A model generated the notes under the pieces. That model saw nothing but the letters and a program-made list of their open reading frames with translations, did no database searches and was not told where the DNA came from. The position numbers and the translations under genes were made by a program. A DNA stretch of 7,906 nucleotides, taken from assembly GCA_964420285.1 (NCBI GenBank), contig CAYQTE010000128.1:1-7906 (forward strand). Reading direction: 5' to 3'. Below, piece after piece: positions 1 through 6,993 of this stretch (positions are counted from its first letter, which is position 1; every line of letters begins with the position of its first letter). The DNA comes from CAYQTE01 sp964420285. Its GTDB lineage: Bacteria > Planctomycetota > Phycisphaerae > Tepidisphaerales > Tepidisphaeraceae.

Positions 1-2024
1 GGCTTACCGAGGCTGAATCGATCTACCGGCAGATACTCTCGGTCCGGCCGGATCACGCCGAGGCGCACCATTTGCTCGGCGTCGTCGCCAGCCAAACCGG
101 GCGGCTCGATCAGGCCGTTGCCTGCTACCAGCGGGCCATCGAGCTCAAGGGTGACTTTCCCGATGGGCTGAACAACCTTGCGGTCGCGTTTCGCGCCATG
201 GGCCGGCCGGACCAGTCCGTCCTCTGCTGTCAACGCGCACTGAAACTCAACCCCAATCTTGTCGAACCTCACGCCAACCTCGCCCTGGCCCTGAGCGACA
301 TGGGACAGCACGACCAGGCCATCGTCTGTTTTCAAAAGGCCTTGTCCATTGCGCCCGATCTGGCAGCGGTTCACGCCGGGCTGGCCGACTCGTTGGCGCG
401 CATGCACCAGGTCGATCGGGCCGTTGCCTCTTACCAGCGGGCGATCGCGTTGAAACCGGATTTCGTGCAGGCCCACGTCAATTTTGGCCAGTTGTGTACG
501 GAGGCCGGCCTGTTCCATCAAGCTATCGTCTGCTATCAACGGGCGATCGAACTCCGGCCCGAACTGGTAAAGGCGCGGACGAATCTCGGGATGGCGTTGA
601 ATCAGGCGGACCGGTTCGATGAGGCCATCGATTGCCTGAAACTCGCACTGGATTTCGACCCCGATGCCGCATTGGCGCACAACAATCTTGGCATGGCATG
701 GATGTTCACCGGCCAACTCGATGAGGCCATCGCCTGCTTCCACCGTGCTTTGGCCCTGGAAGCCGATCTGGCGCCCGCCAACGACAATCTTCTCATCGCC
801 CTGCATTATCATCCGGACTCCGATGCCCGCAGCCTCTTTGAGGCAAGCCGCAGTTGGGGCCGTCGATGCGCCGGCTCGCTGAGGCAATTCTTGCCCCCCG
901 CTTCGACAAGCTCAGGATGGGCCAACGACCGCAATCCCGATCGGCCGTTGCGCATCGGATACGTCTCTGCCGACTTTCGCGTCAATGTCAGTGCCTTTTT
1001 TCTCCTGCCGCTGCTGAGCCATCACGATCGGCAACAGTTCGAGGTGACGTGTTATGCGCAGGTCGCCCATCGGGACGAATTCACCCGGCGGATGCGCGAT
1101 TGTGTGCCGCACTGGCGGTCCACGGTGGGACTGGACGATTCGCAGGTCGCGTCGCTCGTCCGCGAGGACCGGATCGACATTCTGGTCGACTTGAAATTGC
1201 ATACGGCGCAGAACCGCCTGCTCGTCTTCGCGCACAAACCGGCGCCGATCCAGGTGACCTGGCTCGGTTATCCCGGCACAACCGGCCTGAAGGCGATCGA
1301 CTATCGACTCACGGATCCCTACCTCGACCCCAGCGGGCTCGACGATGCGTTTTATTGCGAGCGATCGATACGCCTGCCGCACACCTTTTGGTGCTACGAT
1401 CCAATTCTGCCTGAGCCGCTTGTCAACGCCCTGCCCTGCCTGCAAACCGGGTTTGTCACCTTCGGCTGCCTCAACAATTTCTGCAAGGTCAACGGCGGGG
1501 TGCTGGATCTGTGGAGCAGGGTGCTGGCGGCCGTCCCCGGCTCGCGCCTGCTTGTGCTCGTGCCCGAGGGAAGCGCCCGCCGGTCGCTGCTGGATCGCAT
1601 GGCAGCCAATGGCGTCGATCCCGCGCGCATTGAATGCGCGGGCAGGCACCTTCGTCCGGACTATCTGCGCACTTATCACCGCATTGACATTGCCCTGGAC
1701 ACTTTCCCCTATAACGGCCACACGACGAGCCTCGACGCATTTTGGATGGGTGTGCCGGTGATCACCCTGGCCGGCCGGACGGCAGTCGGCCGCGCGGGGG
1801 TCAGCCAATTGACCAACCTCGGATTGACCGAACTGATTGCCCGCACGCCGGAGCACTATGTGCAAATCGCCGCCGATCTGGCCGCCGATCGCCCACGACT
1901 GGCCGAGTTGCGCACGGATCTTCGCCGGCGCATGCGGAGTTCGCCGCTGATGGACGGTGCCCGCTTTTCACGCGGTGTTGAAGAGGCTTACAGAGCCATG
2001 TGGCGCAGATGGTGTGAGAAATGA
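1..2024 (+). CDS. TPR-repeat O-GlcNAc transferase-like protein (GT41), 5' end outside window
   Basis: Partial gene. The frame is open from base 3, and the residues before the first possible start (TTG at 72) already read as a TPR helix (LTEAESIYRQIL), so the true start lies upstream. By alignment with the next gene, about 21 residues are missing. Seven 34-residue TPRs occupy 54-767, followed by a linker and a GT41 catalytic domain from about 945 (LRIGYVSADF) to the end. GT41 enzymes transfer a sugar, classically GlcNAc from UDP-GlcNAc, to Ser/Thr of cytoplasmic proteins, with the TPRs holding the substrate. Visible motifs are PAPIQVTWLGYPGTTG (ending 1286), NNFCK with its Lys at 1485-1487, and YNGHTT (1710-1727), which in the family lies at the nucleotide-sugar diphosphate. 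Oddity: the conserved N-H-P motif after 'DF' reads V-N-V (981-989), so the usual His is Asn. No signal peptide is visible in the part present. The family call is secure; activity and substrate are not. Confidence 0.93.
   Translation, partial: LTEAESIYRQILSVRPDHAEAHHLLGVVASQTGRLDQAVACYQRAIELKGDFPDGLNNLAVAFRAMGRPDQSVLCCQRALKLNPNLVEPHANLALALSDMGQHDQAIVCFQKALSIAPDLAAVHAGLADSLARMHQVDRAVASYQRAIALKPDFVQAHVNFGQLCTEAGLFHQAIVCYQRAIELRPELVKARTNLGMALNQADRFDEAIDCLKLALDFDPDAALAHNNLGMAWMFTGQLDEAIACFHRALALEADLAPANDNLLIALHYHPDSDARSLFEASRSWGRRCAGSLRQFLPPASTSSGWANDRNPDRPLRIGYVSADFRVNVSAFFLLPLLSHHDRQQFEVTCYAQVAHRDEFTRRMRDCVPHWRSTVGLDDSQVASLVREDRIDILVDLKLHTAQNRLLVFAHKPAPIQVTWLGYPGTTGLKAIDYRLTDPYLDPSGLDDAFYCERSIRLPHTFWCYDPILPEPLVNALPCLQTGFVTFGCLNNFCKVNGGVLDLWSRVLAAVPGSRLLVLVPEGSARRSLLDRMAANGVDPARIECAGRHLRPDYLRTYHRIDIALDTFPYNGHTTSLDAFWMGVPVITLAGRTAVGRAGVSQLTNLGLTELIARTPEHYVQIAADLAADRPRLAELRTDLRRRMRSSPLMDGARFSRGVEEAYRAMWRRWCEK
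54..767 (+). repeat. Seven tandem TPR units (102-bp period)
   Basis: Seven in-frame 34-codon units, each with a small residue near position 8 and the helix-B pattern A-(I/V)-x-C-(Y/F)-Q-(R/K)-A. The units have diverged at DNA level, but the A-I-A-C-Y-Q segment stays similar, giving a 102-bp periodicity. The array is expected to form a superhelical protein-binding groove. A capping stretch ending ALHYHPDS follows, as usual before GT41 domains. Confidence 0.85.
901..922 (+). repeat. Dispersed short-repeat (REP-like) copy within coding sequence
   Basis: The core TTCGACAAGCTCAGGA (902-917) matches, from memory, a short repeat scattered through many unrelated bacterial genomes, often as inverted pairs with CTGAGCTTGTCGAA. 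Here it is read in frame as roughly PASTSSG, in the linker between the TPR array and the catalytic domain. The paralogous gene lacks it, and its linker is about six residues shorter. Only one copy lies in this window. Confidence 0.6.
1857..1900 (+). repeat. 44-bp perfect direct repeat, copy 1
   Basis: Identical base for base to 4022-4065. It encodes the shared Y-V-Q-I-A-A-D-L-A-A-D-R-P-R stretch near the C-terminus of the first glycosyltransferase. Flanking bases differ on both sides, including synonymous differences. Identity at every third codon position over about 14 codons stands out against the surrounding divergence. Confidence 0.9.
2011..2024 (+). promoter_or_regulatory. ATGA start/stop overlap (translational coupling)
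   Basis: The downstream ATG (2021-2023) overlaps the upstream TGA (2022-2024). Only a weak ribosome-binding element (GGTG, 2011-2014) precedes it, so re-initiation by ribosomes finishing the first gene is the likely way the second is translated. This would tie the two protein levels together. Confidence 0.75.
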
Positions 2025-4189
2025 CGCAATTCACGGTCGAACAGGCGATGCAAGCGGCGCTGGACCACTACCGCGCCGGGCGGCGGACCGACGCCGAGTC
2101 GATCTGCCGCCTCATCCTCACCGCGCAAAGCGACCATGGCGAGGCGCTGCATCTGCTGGGACTTCTGGCCGGCCACGCTGGTCGCAATAACCAGGCGGCG
2201 GACCTGATCCGCAAGGCCATCGCCGCCGCGCCGGGAAATCCGGCCTATCGTCTGCACCTGGGGCGATTCGAGCAGGATCTGGGGCGGTTGGATGCGGCGA
2301 TCGCCTGTTACCAGCAGGCACTGGCGCTGAAGCCGGACCTGGCCGAGGCCCACTACAATCTCGGCATCGCATGGAAGGCGAAAGGCCAGGATGAACAGGC
2401 GGTTGCCTCGTATCGGCGGGCCATTGCGCTCAAGGCCGATTTCGCCCCTGCGCACAACAACCTCGGCATGGCATTGATTGACATGGGCCGGCACGATCAG
2501 GCCGTCGCTTGCTTTGAGCGGGCTCTGGCCCTGGAGCCGGATTCGGCATTAGTACACAATAACCTCGGCATGGCGCAGGCTCGATCGGGCCTGCCCCAGG
2601 CGGCCATCGCCTGCTACCAACGGGCGCTGTCGCTCAAGAGCGACTGCGTCGAAGCCCTCTGCAACATGGGAAACGCCCTGAGCGCCATGGGCGATCTTGA
2701 GCGGGCCATCGCCTGTTTCCAGCGGGCTCTGCTTCTGCGGCCGCAATTCGTTGCCGCCCACAACGCGCTGGGCACGGCCTTGCGCCAGCAAGGGCACCTC
2801 GACCAGGCCGCCGCCGCTCACCAGAGGGCTCTGGAGATCGATCCCGGCCGCGCCGAAACTCACGCCGCCCTCGCGGCGTTCTGGAATGACGCCGGACAGC
2901 TTGATCGCACGATCGCCTGCTTGTGCCACTCGCTGCTTCTGGATCCCACCTGCACCATTACCCATAACAGCCTGATAGCGTCGCTGCACTTCCATCCGGA
3001 TACCGTTCCAGAAACGCTGGCCGCCGAATACCGCACCTGGAACCGCCAGCACGCTCAACCGGTTCGGCGGCTCATTCGGCCTCATTCCAATGACCGCGAT
3101 CCGCACAGGCGATTGCGCATCGGCTATGTTTCCCCCAACTTTCGCAACCATCCTGTCGGGCGATTCATGCTGCCGCTGATGAGATGCCACAATCACGCCG
3201 GGTTTGAGGTCTTCTGCTATTCATCATCGCGGGAAACGGACAAGATCACCGCGACGCTCAAATCGCACGCCGATGTGTGGCAGAATATTGTCGGCCTCTC
3301 CGACGAACAGGCGGCCGACATGATCCGCCAGGACCGGATCGACATCCTCGTTGACCTGACCATGCACATGGTCGAAAGCCGCCTGCTGATATTCGCCCGC
3401 AAGCCGGCGCCAGTCCAGGTGACGTATCTTGCCTACGCCAGTGGTACGGCACTGGACGCAATCGACTATCGGCTGACCGATCGCCACCTCGATCCGGACC
3501 CGGCCGGGGATCGGTTCTACACGGAAAAATCGATCCGTCTGCAAGGAACCTACTGGTGTTACCAGCAGAGCATCGACACGCCGCCGGTCAGCGAGCTGCC
3601 GGCCATCGCGGCCGGCACGATCACGCTGGGATGCCTGAACAACTTCTCCAAGGTGTCGCCCGCGGCGCTGGAGACGTGGGCCAGACTGCTCAATCGCCTG
3701 GGGGATGCACGGCTGGTGCTGCATGCGAGGAATAGCGCCCAGCGCGAGATTGCAGCGAGATTCATGGCCGACCGCGGCATAACGGTTGATCGGCTGCAAA
3801 TTGTCGGCTGGATGGCTCCCGAGGAATATTTCGAGAACTATCTGCATATCGATATCGCTCTGGACCCGTTCCCGTTCGCCGGCGGCACGACTACCTGCGA
3901 TGCGCTCTGGATGGGCGTTCCGGTGGTGACGCTGTCCGGGCGGCTGGCCGTTGGACGCGCGGGGGTCAGCATCCTGTCGAATGCGGGGGTTCCGGAATTG
4001 ATCGCCCGGACGGCGGACGAATATGTGCAAATCGCCGCCGATCTGGCCGCCGATCGCCCACGACTCACCGAGCTGCGCGCCACGCTTCGCCAGCGCATGC
4101 TGTCTTCACCGCTGATGGACGCCAGTCGATTCGCCCGCGATGTCGAGGACGCCTATCGAACCATGTGGCAGACATGGTGCGAGAAATAG
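2021..4189 (+). CDS. TPR-repeat O-GlcNAc transferase-like protein (GT41), tandem paralogue
   Basis: Complete, 722 residues. The ATG shares ATGA with the upstream stop; a GGTG six bases before it could serve as a weak Shine-Dalgarno, but coupling to the upstream gene is the likelier mode of initiation. About nine TPR units fill residues 5-310, with consensus features such as A-x-A-H-N-N-L-G and A-I-A-C-Y-Q-R-A-L. The GT41 domain runs from about residue 365 (LRIGYVSPNF) to the C-terminus. It keeps the N-H-P motif (His377; corresponds, from memory, to human OGT His498), H449 in DLTMH, and the Lys of NNFSK (residue 544). The loop that is YPGTTG in the paralogue is YASGTA here (3434-3451), and NGHTT is AGGTT (3878-3892). 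Predicted cytoplasmic, with no signal peptide or membrane segment. Expected role is glycosylation of a protein (Ser/Thr) or another acceptor; donor and acceptor cannot be read from sequence. It is a clear paralogue of the upstream gene. Confidence 0.95.
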   Translation: MTQFTVEQAMQAALDHYRAGRRTDAESICRLILTAQSDHGEALHLLGLLAGHAGRNNQAADLIRKAIAAAPGNPAYRLHLGRFEQDLGRLDAAIACYQQALALKPDLAEAHYNLGIAWKAKGQDEQAVASYRRAIALKADFAPAHNNLGMALIDMGRHDQAVACFERALALEPDSALVHNNLGMAQARSGLPQAAIACYQRALSLKSDCVEALCNMGNALSAMGDLERAIACFQRALLLRPQFVAAHNALGTALRQQGHLDQAAAAHQRALEIDPGRAETHAALAAFWNDAGQLDRTIACLCHSLLLDPTCTITHNSLIASLHFHPDTVPETLAAEYRTWNRQHAQPVRRLIRPHSNDRDPHRRLRIGYVSPNFRNHPVGRFMLPLMRCHNHAGFEVFCYSSSRETDKITATLKSHADVWQNIVGLSDEQAADMIRQDRIDILVDLTMHMVESRLLIFARKPAPVQVTYLAYASGTALDAIDYRLTDRHLDPDPAGDRFYTEKSIRLQGTYWCYQQSIDTPPVSELPAIAAGTITLGCLNNFSKVSPAALETWARLLNRLGDARLVLHARNSAQREIAARFMADRGITVDRLQIVGWMAPEEYFENYLHIDIALDPFPFAGGTTTCDALWMGVPVVTLSGRLAVGRAGVSILSNAGVPELIARTADEYVQIAADLAADRPRLTELRATLRQRMLSSPLMDASRFARDVEDAYRTMWQTWCEK
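2033..2950 (+). repeat. About nine tandem TPR units (102-bp period)
   Basis: Nine consecutive 34-codon blocks at residues 5-310. The first (around AALDHYRAGRRTDAESICRL) and the last (ending LLLDPT) are the most degenerate. The central units match the TPR consensus well (G-x-A-x-x-x-x-G and A-x-x-x-Y-x-x-A-L). The array ends in a cap, SLIASLHFHPD, equivalent to the one in the upstream paralogue. Confidence 0.82.
4022..4065 (+). repeat. 44-bp perfect direct repeat, copy 2
   Basis: Second copy, in the same frame of the downstream paralogue and 2165 bp from copy 1. Recombination between the two would fuse the genes cleanly, replacing the tail of the first with that of the second and deleting 2165 bp. 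Confidence 0.9.
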
Positions 4190-4223
4190 CTGGGCACACG
4201 GGGGGCACATCCCACCTCCCGCG
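4190..4223. other. 34-bp convergent intergenic gap, no clear terminator
   Basis: Separates the stop of the second glycosyltransferase (TAG, 4187-4189) from the stop of the permease (complement of 4224-4226). It contains a run of six G, two GGCACA copies and only a tiny possible hairpin (GGG-cacat-CCC, 4203-4213), with no T-tract on either strand. Transcription from each side may read into the other gene's 3' end unless Rho acts. Confidence 0.6.
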
Positions 4224-6974
4224 TCAACCGACGGCTCGGCCTTCCTGCAACAAATCCAGCGGCCTGGCCCGCCCCACGGACAGCGCCGGAAGCAAGCTTG
4301 CCGCCAGCGACACACCCATCACCGCCGCCACGCCCACTCCCAGTGCGCCCCATGGAATGACCTCTTGCAGGCGCAGCCCGAAAATGTTCGTCCCCAGCGC
4401 CTGGGCGCACGTCGCCAGCTCCAAACCCAAACCGCACCCCACCAGCGAACCGACCAATCCCAGCAGGCAGGCCTCGGCCAGCACCATGCGCAGCAGGCTG
4501 CCGCCGGTCGCTCCGACGCTGCGCAGCACGCCCATCTGCCAGCGCCGGCTTCGCACGCTGGCGGTGATCGTGTTCCACACGCCCAGCGACGCCACCGCCA
4601 ATGCCGCCAGCGCCACCGTCGACAGCAGCCCCACCAGCCGCCCGAATCCGCTGTCGATCTGGTACTTGATCGCCCGCACGTCGCCCCCGCGCAGTTCCAG
4701 ATCGCGATCCCTCGCCTTCACGTCGGCCAGCAGGTCCTTCATCTCCCGGCCGCCCTGCAGATTCGCGGCAAACATCGTTATCCCCGTCACGCCAAAATCC
4801 CGCCGGGCATCATCGAGGGTTCCAAACACCGCCGACGATGTCCTCTGATCGAACATGTGCCCCATGTCAAAAAAGGTCTTGAAGACGTCGATGCCCGGCG
4901 ACCAGACGATGCCGGCGACGTGATACGTCAGCATCTGTCCGCTGGCGCCGCGCAACATGACCGCATCCCCGAATTTCACGCCCTTGAGCTGGCGGTATTC
5001 ATCCGTCACCAGCACGTGCCGACCCTGCCGCAAAAGCGACATGGCCGTGTTCATCGCCTTCTCCTGATCGCGGGCCGCCAGCTCCTCGCCGGCGTCGCTG
5101 CGAAAATCCAGGCTCATCATTTTCGGCAGCACATCCGGCGGCACGCCAATGAACAGCGTCCGCGTCGGATCGATACTCTCCATGCCCGCCACCAGGAAGA
5201 AATTCGTTCCCAACCCCGGCATCGCCGTCGCCACCGGCATGAGATCCTTGATCTCCGGCGTGGCGGCAAGCCTGGCGATCTCGGCCTCACTGAGCCCGCT
5301 GAATTTCGTCGAGACCAGGAACGCGTCGGGGAATCTATCCGGCAGCTTCAACACTTTTGTAAAAGTCTGCGCCTGTGTCTGCATCGCAACCAGCACCGCC
5401 AGCCCCACCGCCAGCGCCGTCGCCGTCCCCGCCGATCGCCATCTCGCGCCGCTCAGATTGTCCCGCAACAGCCGCCGCGGCAATCCCAGCACCCATGCCA
5501 CCAAACCCGCCCCGACCCGTTCCGCCAACCACACCATCAGCGGCGAAAGCAAAAACGCCCCCAGGATCATCCCCGGCACACCAGCGGCAAAATGCCCGTA
5601 AAACTGCACCCCTTGCGCCGCGGCCTGCGAATCGCCCGGCAAAATCCGCATCAACATCGCCCCCAGCGCCGGCGATTGCAGCACGGGATCTATGCACGCC
5701 AGCATCGCACCCGCCAGCGCGAATCCCACCGGCGCCCCCGTCCGCACCGGCCGGGCGACCAGCGACAGCGCCTCCAGCGGCCAGACCCGGCTGGCCATCC
5801 ATGCCGGCAGCAAACTCGCTCCCATCGCCGCCGCCAGCGCCCCGAGCACTGCCAGACCGATCCCACCGCCGCTGAACACCAGACCGCCAATGAACGCCGC
5901 TTCGTATCTCCAGTGAAACACCTCAATCAGGGCCCAACCGGCCGCCACGCCCAGCACCACGCCCGCCGCCGACAGCGCCATTCCCTCCAGCAGCACCATC
6001 CGGGCCACGCCCGATCGCGTCATGCCGATGGCCCGCAACATCGCCAGCGTCCGCTGTCGTTCGTTCACTCCCATCGCCAGCGTCGAAAATACAATGAACG
6101 CCGCCGATGCCAGAGACACGCCGGCCGCCAGATAACTCAGCACGTGCAGACCCATCAGGTTCTCGTCCAGGTCAGCGCGGCTCTGCAGCGTTGCGTTCAC
6201 CTGCAGGGCGGGCATCGTCGCATCCGCCGCCCGCCATTGCGCCAAATCACCGCGCAGACGCTTCACATACGCCGGCGCGTTGGTCCCCGGCTTGAGGTCG
6301 ATCAGTATCTGCGACACCTGCCCGCCCCCCGCCGCCGGGCTCGTCCCGTCCGGGCCCAGATACTTCTGCAGCGTGTGCAGCGGCATGTAGATCGTCTGAC
6401 TCGCCCGCGCCAGAATGTCCGGCTTGTGGACGATGCCCACCACCTTCAGTTCCAGCTTCCCGGCTCCCCCGGCCGGCGGCATGGTGATCGTCTGCCCCAC
6501 CGAAACACCCAAACCGCCCTCCGTACCGGCCGCGATCTGATCGATCACCGCCTCGTTCCCATCCGAATCGTCGAAGAAAGAACCGGCCTCCATCACCAGC
6601 TCATCCACGCGCGTGTCCTGCGGCCGGCGGATTCCCACCAGGTCAACCCGCGGCCCCAGCGTGTTGGTTCCGGCCGCCTCGTTGCCCACGACGGTTTCCA
6701 GACGTCCGGTGACCCGAGCGACGACGGGATCGGCCGCGATGCGATCGAGCAGCGACTCGGGCATTCCGCCCCGGACACCCTCGGCGCGCACGATCTGGGC
6801 ATCGCTCGATCCGATGTATTGCGTGAGGAATTTCTGCGCCGCCGCCTGCACGGAGGCAAACCCGCTGGTCACCGCCACCACCAGACACACCCCCGCCGCC
6901 ACGGCGCCGATCGTCAGGCACGAGCGGATTCGCCGCACCAGCAGATTCCGAATCGACAGCCGTGCAACGATCAT
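4224..6974 (-). CDS. ABC transporter permease with two FtsX modules (MacB/LolC/YbbP class)
   Basis: Complete, 916 residues, inner-membrane subunit of the transporter whose ATPase is encoded just upstream. The order is: TM1 (about 20-41), a large extracytoplasmic domain (about 42-277), a three-helix FtsX module (about 278-392), a central hydrophobic stretch (about 415-500), another TM (about 515-532), a second extracytoplasmic domain (about 533-779), and a second FtsX module (about 780-897). FtsX hallmarks occur twice: RTLAMLRAIGMTRSGVARMV (308-327) and WQMGVLRSVGATGGSLLRMV (812-831), plus LLPAWMASRVWPLEALS (388-404) and LLPALSVGRARPLDLLQ (894-910). Nine or ten TM segments are expected. Such type VII systems move lipoproteins, antibiotics or peptides, or do mechanical work in the periplasm, without acting as classic channels. 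The start is supported by GGTGA six bases upstream. The double-FtsX layout could let one chain replace a permease dimer. Substrate unknown. Confidence 0.93.
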   Translation of the reverse strand: MIVARLSIRNLLVRRIRSCLTIGAVAAGVCLVVAVTSGFASVQAAAQKFLTQYIGSSDAQIVRAEGVRGGMPESLLDRIAADPVVARVTGRLETVVGNEAAGTNTLGPRVDLVGIRRPQDTRVDELVMEAGSFFDDSDGNEAVIDQIAAGTEGGLGVSVGQTITMPPAGGAGKLELKVVGIVHKPDILARASQTIYMPLHTLQKYLGPDGTSPAAGGGQVSQILIDLKPGTNAPAYVKRLRGDLAQWRAADATMPALQVNATLQSRADLDENLMGLHVLSYLAAGVSLASAAFIVFSTLAMGVNERQRTLAMLRAIGMTRSGVARMVLLEGMALSAAGVVLGVAAGWALIEVFHWRYEAAFIGGLVFSGGGIGLAVLGALAAAMGASLLPAWMASRVWPLEALSLVARPVRTGAPVGFALAGAMLACIDPVLQSPALGAMLMRILPGDSQAAAQGVQFYGHFAAGVPGMILGAFLLSPLMVWLAERVGAGLVAWVLGLPRRLLRDNLSGARWRSAGTATALAVGLAVLVAMQTQAQTFTKVLKLPDRFPDAFLVSTKFSGLSEAEIARLAATPEIKDLMPVATAMPGLGTNFFLVAGMESIDPTRTLFIGVPPDVLPKMMSLDFRSDAGEELAARDQEKAMNTAMSLLRQGRHVLVTDEYRQLKGVKFGDAVMLRGASGQMLTYHVAGIVWSPGIDVFKTFFDMGHMFDQRTSSAVFGTLDDARRDFGVTGITMFAANLQGGREMKDLLADVKARDRDLELRGGDVRAIKYQIDSGFGRLVGLLSTVALAALAVASLGVWNTITASVRSRRWQMGVLRSVGATGGSLLRMVLAEACLLGLVGSLVGCGLGLELATCAQALGTNIFGLRLQEVIPWGALGVGVAAVMGVSLAASLLPALSVGRARPLDLLQEGRAVG

Positions 6975-6980
6975 CGCGAT

Positions 6981-6985
6981 TCACC
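6981..6985 (-). promoter_or_regulatory. Ribosome binding site of the permease gene
   Basis: Reads GGTGA on the minus strand, six bases before the ATG, matching the right part of the extended anti-Shine-Dalgarno complement (AAGGAGGTGA). It lies in the 19-bp gap after the ATPase stop and supports this start over alternatives. Confidence 0.6.
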
Positions 6986-6993
6986 CACGCCCG

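Noticed and set aside
72..74. TTG as the start codon of the first glycosyltransferase
   Set aside because: The frame is open to the left edge and the upstream residues continue the TPR fold and align with the paralogue's residues 22 onward, so the gene begins outside the window.
912..1865. A 317-codon open frame on the - strand inside the first glycosyltransferase
   Set aside because: It lies opposite a conserved GT41 domain, its translation has no recognisable motif, and a similar shadow (3224-4030) occurs at the same place in the paralogue, as expected from shared codon bias.
54..2950. Regular 102-bp periodicity that might suggest a repeat array such as CRISPR
   Set aside because: The period equals 34 codons, the units are diverged, and they translate into consensus TPR helices; there are no identical repeats separated by spacers.
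1..4189. Many CGATCG/GCGATCGC hexamers and octamers in the glycosyltransferase genes
   Set aside because: They recur mostly at the same Ala-Ile-Ala or Ile-Asp codons of the repeats, so protein repetition and codon choice explain them without a special DNA function.
4190..4223. Bidirectional terminator between the convergent genes
   Set aside because: The best hairpin has only three base pairs in the stem and there is no T-tract on either strand.
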